Notes under the pieces: generated by a model
The model's input: only the letters and a program-made list of their open reading frames with translations
The model's database searches: none
What the model was told of the DNA's origin: nothing
Position numbers and translations under genes: made by a program
From: a bacterium
GTDB taxonomy: Bacteria; UBA9089; CG2-30-40-21
Assembly (NCBI GenBank): GCA_030018795.1
Contig: JASEHA010000064.1
Span: 3,176-9,354, forward strand
DNA length: 6,179 nt
Direction: 5' to 3'
Shown: positions 1 to 6,179 of the stretch, in pieces
Layout of the letters: the number at the start of each line of letters is the position of its first letter
Position numbering within the stretch: the stretch's first letter is position 1

Positions 1-168
1 TAACCGTTAAATTTGGGGCAAATACCTCTATCAAGCAAGTAGCTGCCGATACATCCGGGTCATTCACGACAACATTTACGGTTGATACGCAAAAGTATGG
101 GACAACAACGATCAGTGCGACAGGTGCATCAAGCACCACGGCAACAGCAAGCACAACATTTTTCATCC
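1..168 (+). repeat. Near-identical tandem duplication, copy A (in R0)
   Basis: Bases 1-168 match bases 259-426 with only three differences, at 51/309, 161/419 and 164/422. The first changes Thr to Ala and the other two are silent TTT/TTC swaps. The offset of 258 bp is exactly 86 codons, which equals the usual unit length, so the duplication keeps the frame. The left boundary of the identity is outside the window. At the right edge identity stops at base 169, where the units revert to normal divergence (L-P-Q-V-Y against Q-H-D-I-I). This looks like a recent unit duplication or gene-conversion tract. Confidence 0.93.
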
Positions 169-3100
169 TGCCGCAGGTTTACAGTGTAACACCAACAAGC
201 GGCAGTGTTGGCACGATAGTAACAGTTAATGGGACAGGCTATGCAGCAGGTGATAGTATAACCGTTAAATTTGGGGCAAATACCTCTATCAAGCAAGTAG
301 CTGCCGATGCATCCGGGTCATTCACGACAACATTTACGGTTGATACGCAAAAGTATGGGACAACAACGATCAGTGCGACAGGTGCATCAAGCACCACGGC
401 AACAGCAAGCACAACATTCTTTATCCAGCATGATATTATCTATGTAAGCCCAACATCAGGGACGGTTGGGGCAATGGTAGCCGTATATAGCACAGGCTAT
501 GCGGCAAATGGGACTATTACTATTGATTTTGGGACAAATACCAATATCCAGCAGGCAACAGCCACTGCAAACGGGTCATTCTCCTGCACCTTTACCATAC
601 CACTTCATATTTATGGGACTGAGACTATTACTGCTACATATGATGGCGGGGCTGGCTCTGGTACTGCTATATTTTTTGTCATGCCAAATATTACCAATAT
701 ATTACCTATTTCTGGAACGGTTGGGGCAAGTATAAATATTAGTGGAAATGGGTATATTGGAGGATTGATAAAGATTTATTTGGGTACAATTTCAGCAGGA
801 TATCTTCCTGCAGGAATTACTGCAAATAGTGCGGGTACCTTTACCGGGGTGTTTACCATAAACACTCAGTCTTATGGAACGGTTACGGTGATTGCACGAA
901 GTTTAGTATCTCCTTATTATCCTAAAAGCGAGAGTTCTTTGGTTGTCCTTCCATCTATCTATATAGTCTCCCCCTCTCAGGGTACGGTTGGGGCAACCAT
1001 TACTATATCTGGTAATGGCTTTATTGCCAATAGCCCTGGAACCATTACCTTTGGTCCAGGCAATAACTTCAGGGCAACTTTTCCATCCAATACCTCAGGC
1101 AGCGGTACATTTACTAATATAACCTTTACGGTTGATGCTCAAGTTTTTGGGACAACGACAGTAATAGCCACAACAGGTGATGTGGTTGGGACTGGCAGCT
1201 TTAAGATATTGGCAAATATCAAACCGCTTTCGCCAACAACAGGGACGGTTGGCAGTTTAGTAACAATTAATGGATTTGGATTTGCACAAGGTGTAGTAAG
1301 CATTGATTTTGGTGGAGAAGTAACTACAGCAACAGCCAATAATAATGGCAGCTTTACCAAGTCTTTTGCTGTTCCGCCAGTACCAGGGATAACTGCAGTG
1401 GTTCAGGCAACAAGACTTGAATCAATGGGCACAGATACATATACTATTATCCCACGAATCTATAGTGTAAACCCATCTCAGGGAAGTATAGGCACGCTTA
1501 TTACTGTTAAGGGTGATGGGTTGGGGGCGAATGATAATGTAACGGTTAATTTTGGAGCTGTTTCTGCCAGTTCAACAACAGCCAGTAGCAAGGGCACATG
1601 GACATGTGTTTTTACTGCCCCTGCTCAAGCCTATGGGACAACAACTATTATTGCTATTGGTGCAGCTACTGAGACCACAGGGGCATATGTTGGCACCTTC
1701 AGCGTCCAGCCTCATATATACGAGATTTCACCTACCACAGGTACCATTGGTACACCGGTTATAGTCAAGGGTTCTGGCTTTAGTGCAACTACAACAGGAA
1801 CGGTGCGAGTTGGCGTAGAAGACAGGGGGACATTCAGTACTTTTGCTGCAGGGACATTTACCTCTACCTTTACGGTTGATTCTCATGCCTATGGCTCAAA
1901 TACAGTAACAGCTACAGATGTAAACAGTATAAGTTATGCTAAGATTGAGGGCTTTATTATGCGACCGTCAATCAAGGTGTTACCTGCGACTGAATATGTT
2001 GGTAATGCGATTACTGTCTCTGGTGAGGGTTTTGGCAGTACAGAGACAATAGCTATTAATTTTGGAGCAGTAAAAACTATAGCTACATGTACAACCGGTG
2101 CTAATGGTGCTTTTCAGGTAAGCTTTTCTGTGGCTGAGCAGCCGGCAACCATTACTATTACTGCAATTGGGACAGTCACAAATGCTTCAACAGGTACACC
2201 GTTTTATGTTATTTCAAAGATAGTGGGCATTAGCCCAAATTCAGGGACGATTGGTACGGTGATTGAGATAAAGGGGCAGGGGTATGCAGCGTCAGAATTA
2301 TTATGGGTGTATTTTGGTACAGATATAAATCCCTATCAGCCATCACCTTTAACAGCAAACTCATCTGGTACATTTGCCGTAAACTTTACTACAGTTTCTC
2401 AGCCGTATGGGACACAAACAGTGCGTGTTAAAGGGAGTACATCAGGCAGAGAGGCATCAGGTATCTTTAGTGTGAAGTCTATCATTACAATGATTACTCC
2501 ATCCATTGGAACGGTAGGCTCTCGATTGACTATTTCTGGTACAGGGTTTGGTTCATCAACCAATAGGGGTACAATTACATTTGGTCAAACATCTGCTTGG
2601 GGAACATTTACTCCATCAAATAATGGTACTTTTTCAGTAGCCTTTTCTGTTGATGCTCAAATATATGGAACAAAAACCATTATTGCCTTTGATACATCCA
2701 ATGCTTCAGGCACAGTCACGGGATCGTTTACCTTGATTCCAAGCCTTAAGGTAACCCCTACGATGGGAACAATAGGGGCATCTATTGTGGTTGATGGTTG
2801 GGGTTATGGTAATGAAAATGTGAAAATTAAGCTTGGTGATACACCTACCATAGCTACTGGTACGGCTAATGCAAATGGAACATTTTCAGTAGGCTTTACA
2901 GTTGATCTTCAATATCAACAAGATCCAGCTACAATAATCAAGGGTACTGGTGAAAATACTGGTGCATCAGCAACGACATCATTCAAAATACAGATTCAAA
3001 TTACTTCATTGAACCCAATACAGGGTAGTATTGGAAGTACTGTGAGTGTTCAGGGAAATGGTGCCAGTTACGATACTCAAGGTGGGAATGGTGCTATACA

Positions 3101-6100
3101 GTATATATTTGGAAATGCAACAGACTATTCATCAATAAATAGTAATGGAACTTTTGATTTTAATTTTGTGGTTGATACTCAGATAGGGGGTGTAACTAAT
3201 TTAAGGATAACGGATAACTCTGGTGGTGGCGGTGAAGATTATGCAGATAAAATATTTACTATACTCCCAAATATTTGGGTAAGCCCGACAATAGGGACAG
3301 TTGGAACATTGGTTACTGTTGAGGGTAATGGGTATAAGGCAGAGACGATTAGTATTTATTTTGCTGATACATTCATGACATCAACCACATCCTCAGCATT
3401 GGGTACATTCTCAACTACTTTTAGTATTAATAATAGACCCTATGGAGTTAGAGAGGTTAAAGCAGGAGCAATATCTGGTACAAAGACTACCAACCTGAAT
3501 GTTGATTGTAATATTACAACAGTTAATCCATTATCTGGTACTGTGGGAAGTTTAGTAATAGTAGAGGGTACGGGGTTTGGAGGATCTGGTGGACCAAATG
3601 TAATGATTAATTTTGGAACAACCAATAAGATTGGGACGGTGAATGCAAATTTAACTACAGGTACATTCTCGATTACCTTTAGTGTTGATACACAAGCAGC
3701 AACAACAACAATTACCGCTCTGAGAGTAAACGCATTAGATAACGCTATTGGTGGGACAGCTACAAGCACATTTACTGTTAAGGGTAAGATAACATCATTA
3801 TCACCTAGTACCGGTACAATTGGCACAATGATTACCCTTCAGGGTAATGGCTGGGCAAAGAATGAACAGATAGTTATTGATTTTGGTATAACATTAACTC
3901 GATCAACTGTAAATGCATCTGATTATGGGACATTTAGTTGTTTGTTTACGGTTAATAGTCAGCCGGCAGGATATACAACCATTACTGCCAGAGGGCAGGT
4001 GTCAGGTGCTACATGGACACTTAGCGGAGCAGAAACATTTCAAATAAAGGGAAATGTTGGTGTTACACCAACCACAGGTACGGTTGGTTCTATGGTTACG
4101 GTAAACGGTAATGGTTTTAAACCAGCAGATAGTGTGGAAATTAATTTTGGTAATACGGTTACCATAGCTGCAGCAATCTCCAATTCTGCTGGAACATGGA
4201 CAGTATCGTTTACTGTGGATACACAATGCTATGGGACAACTACAATTCGTGCCTATGGACAGGGAAGTGGATGGGCAGAGGATGGGACATTTAGCATTAG
4301 TGGTGAAATAATAAGGGTTTCTCCAAATATCGGTATTATTGGAACCGAGATTATAATAGAGGGAAATGGTTTTGGTGCCTCTGAATTAGTTAAGATTGAT
4401 TTTGGTACACATATTAATATTGTTCAGGGGACAGCATCAGGTGTAGGGACATTTAGTGCAGTCTTTACAGTTGATAAGCAGGGATATGGTTTAACCACGA
4501 TTACAGCCACAGGCTTAACCTCTCAGACTATTGGAACAGATACATTTACTATTGGTCCAAGGATTTTGTCAGTTTCTCCAAAGAATGGGACAGTGGGAAT
4601 TGTAGTATCAATAAGTGGTGATGGGTATGGGGCAAGTGAGTCTGTAAGTATCCTATTTGGTAATACTGGGAATGCGTCAACAGTAACTACAATTACAGCA
4701 CAGGTAAATGGTGAATTTTCTGGAACATTTACTGTAATGAATAAACCTTATGGCACAACGAGTGTTGTTGCCAAGGGTGTATCAAGTGCAAATGCATATG
4801 ATTGGTTTAAAGTATTGCCAGCAGTATTGCAGGTTTCACCTATTAATGGCAGTGTGGGGCAGGTTATTGCTGTTCTTGGGACAGGGTATGCTTCAGGTGA
4901 ACAATCATCAATAGGGGTTAAGCTGGGTGACATGCCTCAACCCAATGTATCAGCAGGCATTGATTCGCTGACTGGCAATCTGACAGGGACATTTACGGTA
5001 GGCACACAGTCTGGAGGACAGAAGGTTATTACGGTTACAGGCAATTCTTCTGGTGCAGCAACAAATACCTTTAGTGTTCTGGCAAATATTTACCTATTAA
5101 ATCCTGCATCTGGTACAGTAGGAGCATCTCTTGAGATACGAGGCAGCGGTTATACAGGAACAGATTCAACCATTAGTGTTTCTTTTGGTGGAGTATCGGC
5201 AGGAAGTATTACGGCAGGGATAGATGGTGAGTTTATTCATTATATAAATGTATTGACTCAAGTCTATGGAACAAGAACAGTTGAAGCTATTGATCAACAT
5301 GGTCAGACTGCAAATAAACCATTTAGTATTATTCAAAAGATTACAAGCATATCGCCAACATTGGGAACCGTGGGAAGGGTTATTACGGTTTCAGGGAATG
5401 GGTATCCTGCAGGACAGGTTGAATTTTACATTGAATCTTCAAAACGAACAGCACAAAATAACACTGTTAATAGCAATGGTATATTTACATCAACATTTAC
5501 TATTGATGAACAATGTTATGAAACCAAGACAATTAGTGCTGGTTCAACTGTAATTGGATTAACTTATGTTAAAGATTATGGCACAATCTCCATCTCCGCC
5601 AACATTGTCTCCATTACCCCAAGCAGCGGCACTATCGGCAGTTATGTTACTATGCGTGGTTCTGGCTTTGAGGCATTGCAGGGGATTACCACCCTTGTTT
5701 TTGGCTCAAAAACATTTACAGCGGCTACTACAACCACCTCTGGCGGTACTTTTACGCTAACCTTTACTGTGCCAACAAACGAGGGGGCAACAACCACTGT
5801 GACTGCTACTGGTGCTGTGGCAACAGCATCAACCATCTTTACAGTGCAGGGCAGGGTAACATATGTAACGCCGTTGTCAGGGACTGTAGGCAGCCCTGTT
5901 ACTGTCTCAGGTGATGGATATAAGAAGGGTGAAAATGTCAGGATTGATTTTGGGACATCAAAATCTTTTAGTACCCCAATAGATGCATATGGAAGGTTTG
6001 AAAATGTTACATTTACTGTGAATACTCAAGTTTATGGAACAACGACGATAAATGTTACCGGTCAGACATCCGGATTAATGGCAGCTACCGGTACGTATAA

Positions 6101-6179
6101 AATACTCTCTGGCTTAGTGGCAACACCCGATAATGGCACTGTAGGAACAATGATTAACTTACTTGGGACAGGGTTTGGC
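1..6179 (+). CDS. Giant Ig-like (IPT/TIG-like) repeat protein, internal fragment, probably cell-surface
   Basis: Seen: translation from base 3 gives 2059 consecutive sense codons to base 6179 with no stop, so the gene is partial at both ends. Residue n starts at base 3n. The product is a chain of about 86-residue beta-rich units, 23 of them complete, with no other domain type visible. There is no start codon to choose, no signal peptide, transmembrane segment, sortase motif or autotransporter-like end in this part. Composition is dominated by Thr, Gly, Ser, Val, Ile, Ala and Asn, with only seven cysteines. Known: arrays of TIG-like and other Ig-like domains usually form extended rods in secreted or surface-anchored adhesins, S-layer-linked or matrix proteins. 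Inferred: this is the stalk or fibre part of such a protein. I cannot name the ligand, the export route or a gene symbol. The coding frame is near certain, the Ig-like fold likely, and the surface role plausible. Confidence 0.95.
259..426 (+). repeat. Near-identical tandem duplication, copy B (in R1)
   Basis: This is the second copy of the tract described at bases 1-168, lying in the second half of unit R1. It encodes the strand ending F-G-A-N-T-S, then the F-T-V-D-T-Q-K-Y-G-T motif, then a Thr/Ser/Ala-rich segment around residues 126-138. The following unit (R2, proline codon at 450) is related but clearly different, so the recent copying did not extend past about base 426. Because the copies differ at three sites, they are genuine separate copies in the assembly and not one read tract placed twice. 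Confidence 0.93.
1221..1460 (+). other. Unit R5, short variant lacking the Q-x-Y-G motif
   Basis: This is the shortest unit in the array (80 codons between proline markers 1233 and 1473). The first half is normal: S-P-T-T-G-T-V-G, then G-F-G-F, then I-D-F-G-G. After the G-S-F strand the usual F-T-V-D-x-Q-x-Y-G-T is replaced by F-A-V-P-P-V-P-G-I-T, with three prolines. The proline after F-x-V is shared only with R2, R22 and, one residue shifted, R6. The fold is probably kept with a shortened strand connection. Confidence 0.6.
1971..2222 (+). other. Unit R8, degenerate opening signature
   Basis: The usual S-P-x-x-G-T-V-G opening is replaced by L-P-A-T-E-Y-V-G, so both the Ser/Thr before proline and the first glycine are lost. 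The rest of the first half is standard: I-T-V-S-G-E-G-F and a strand ending I-N-F-G. The second half has F-S-V-A-E-Q-P-A-T-I-T, keeping the glutamine but losing Y-G. It is still recognisable by length (84 codons) and phase. It is a diverged unit rather than a different domain. Confidence 0.6.
3003..3272 (+). other. Unit R12, variant with glycine/acidic loop
   Basis: The opening is near-normal (N-P-I-Q-G-S-I-G), but the G-x-G-[FY] element is replaced by G-N-G-A-S-Y-D followed by a longer Gly/Asn/Gln-rich loop before the I-F-G strand end. In the second half D-T-Q is present, but Y-G-T is replaced by I-G-G-V-T. A loop with four consecutive glycines then Glu-Asp (around residues 1075-1080) follows, where other units have an A-x-G turn. 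At 90 codons it is one of the longer units. The Asp/Glu-rich loop could bind a metal ion, but no established calcium motif is visible. Confidence 0.55.
3273..3515 (+). other. Unit R13, lacks the F-G strand end
   Basis: The opening S-P-T-I-G-T-V-G and G-N-G-Y are intact, but the strand that ends in F-G in most units reads I-Y-F-A-D here. The D-x-Q position reads N-N-R before P-Y-G-V, so the conserved glutamine is an arginine. The unit ends with a cysteine (residue 1169, base 3507) in the linker strand leading into R14. It has 81 codons. It is probably a normally folded but diverged unit. Confidence 0.55.
5343..5606 (+). other. Unit R21, charged variant lacking F-G
   Basis: The opening S-P-T-L-G-T-V-G and G-N-G-Y are standard. 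The strand that normally ends in F-G reads V-E-F-Y-I-E, and a lysine/arginine-containing turn (S-S-K-R) follows. The second half keeps D-E-Q-C-Y but has Glu in place of the Gly after Tyr. Local charge is unusual for this array. The unit ends where the GC-rich patch of R22 begins, so the contrast in base composition falls at this unit junction. Confidence 0.55.
5607..5858 (+). other. Unit R22, GC-rich unit of atypical sequence
   Basis: Bases 5581-5880 hold 151 G or C in 300 (50%) by hand count, against 58 in 180 (32%) for bases 5401-5580. Codons ending in C or G (ACC, AGC, GGC, TCC, ATC) become frequent at the same place. The protein opens T-P-S-S-G-T-I-G and has G-S-G-F and V-F-G, but its second half reads F-T-V-P-T-N-E-G-A-T-T-T-V-T-A-T-G. 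It therefore carries proline where most units have Asp/Asn, and lacks both the glutamine and the Y-G. Composition and sequence together suggest that this unit was copied in from another array or another part of the gene. Confidence 0.6.
6114..6179 (+). other. Unit R24, truncated by the window end
   Basis: The opening of a further unit is present: T-P-D-N-G-T-V-G (proline codon at 6126), then a hydrophobic strand and G-T-G-F-G at the last codon. It shows that the array and the reading frame continue beyond the window. Confidence 0.8.

Larger units (their letters stand above)
1..6179 (+). repeat. Array of 23 complete plus 2 partial TIG-like protein repeats
   Basis: The codon of the conserved proline in the S/T-P-x-x-G motif marks each unit. 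It lies at 192 (R1), 450, 705, 972, 1233, 1473, 1731, 1983 (R8), 2235, 2499, 2757, 3015 (R12), 3285, 3528, 3804, 4068 (R16), 4323, 4578, 4839, 5103 (R20), 5355, 5619, 5871 (R23) and 6126 (R24, cut by the window end). Spacing is 80-92 codons, mean 86.0. Unit consensus in order: [ST]-P-x-x-G-[TS]-[VI]-G; a short hydrophobic strand; G-x-G-[FY]; a variable 4-9 residue loop; a strand ending in F-G; a variable loop; G-x-F-x-x-x-F-[TS]-V; [DN]-x-Q-x-Y-G-T; T-[IV]-x-A; and a closing strand F-x-[IV]. The first half resembles IPT/TIG domains and the unit length fits that family. Other bacterial Ig-like families are possible. Apart from R0/R1, the units have clearly diverged from one another at DNA level, so this is an old array. 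Confidence 0.88.

Noticed and set aside
1..426. CRISPR-like or insertion-sequence-like direct repeat
   Set aside because: The repeated tract is 168 bp or longer, in frame, part of the coding repeat, with no short regular spacers, no inverted ends and no transposase.
499..735. Open stretch of 78 codons on the + strand in another frame, with hydrophobic leucine-rich translation
   Set aside because: It overlaps units R2 and R3, which are well conserved in the main frame. The leucine-rich product comes from reading ATT/ACT/GCA words out of frame. The + strand stretches at 1552-1764, 5266-5553 and 5566-5760 were rejected for the same reason.
3440..3450. Promoter, terminator or RNA gene within the array
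   Set aside because: No convincing -35/-10 pair, stem-loop with a T run, or tRNA/rRNA-like segment was seen. AT-rich words are accounted for by Asn, Ile and Phe codons of the repeat protein.
3440..3826. Open stretch of 128 codons on the minus strand
   Set aside because: It lies fully opposite the repeat-protein frame. Its Val/Pro/Thr-rich translation is the complement of the Thr/Gly/Asn-rich coding strand, it has no recognisable domain, and similar short antisense stretches (1139-1360, 4748-4933, 5642-5836) appear wherever the same repeat words occur.
570..6050. Many Asn-x-Ser/Thr triplets suggesting N-glycosylation
   Set aside because: With Asn, Ser and Thr this abundant, such triplets are expected by chance. 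Nothing in the window shows a glycosylation system.
1..6179. Frameshifts or a hidden gene boundary within the window
   Set aside because: Every line was translated in the frame starting at base 3. The unit pattern continues without a break in phase and no in-frame stop occurs, so there is no boundary or broken gene.

Overview
The whole window lies inside one very long protein-coding gene read on the + strand. The first complete codon is at base 3, and the frame stays open for 2059 codons to the last base with no in-frame stop. Both the start and the end of the gene are outside the window, so no promoter, ribosome binding site, signal peptide, anchor or terminator can be seen. I found no second gene, RNA gene, mobile element or CRISPR array, and there is no non-coding stretch.

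The protein is a tandem array of beta-rich, immunoglobulin-like units of 80-92 residues (mean 86.0). There are 23 complete units (called R1-R23 here), with the tail of one (R0) at the left edge and the head of another (R24) at the right edge. Each unit opens with a [ST]-P-x-x-G-[TS]-[VI]-G signature followed by V-[TS]-[VI]-x-G-x-G-[FY]. The middle has a strand ending in F-G. The second half reads roughly G-[TS]-F-x-x-x-F-[TS]-V-[DN]-x-Q-x-Y-G-T-x-T-[IV]-x-A. By eye the first half is closest to IPT/TIG-type Ig-like domains. The second half carries a recurring glutamine motif that I do not recognise from that family. The composition (rich in Thr, Gly, Ser, Val, Ile, Ala and Asn, poor in Cys, Met, Lys and Arg) is typical of secreted or cell-surface fibre and adhesin proteins. 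That role is an inference from architecture only.

Layout by region. Bases 1-426 hold a recent tandem duplication with a 258-bp period (three differences over 168 compared bases). Bases 427-5580 hold older, diverged units, including deviating ones (R5, R8, R12, R13, R21) and at least two interleaved subtypes. Bases 5581-5900 form a locally GC-rich patch (about 50% against about 32% in the preceding 180 bases) that covers unit R22, whose sequence also departs from the array consensus. Bases 5871-6179 return to the ordinary repeat type.

Organism: the uninterrupted, intron-free giant frame and moderate GC (roughly 40% from sampled lines) suggest a bacterium or archaeon. Proteins like this are common in environmental and uncultivated lineages, but nothing in the window fixes a phylum.
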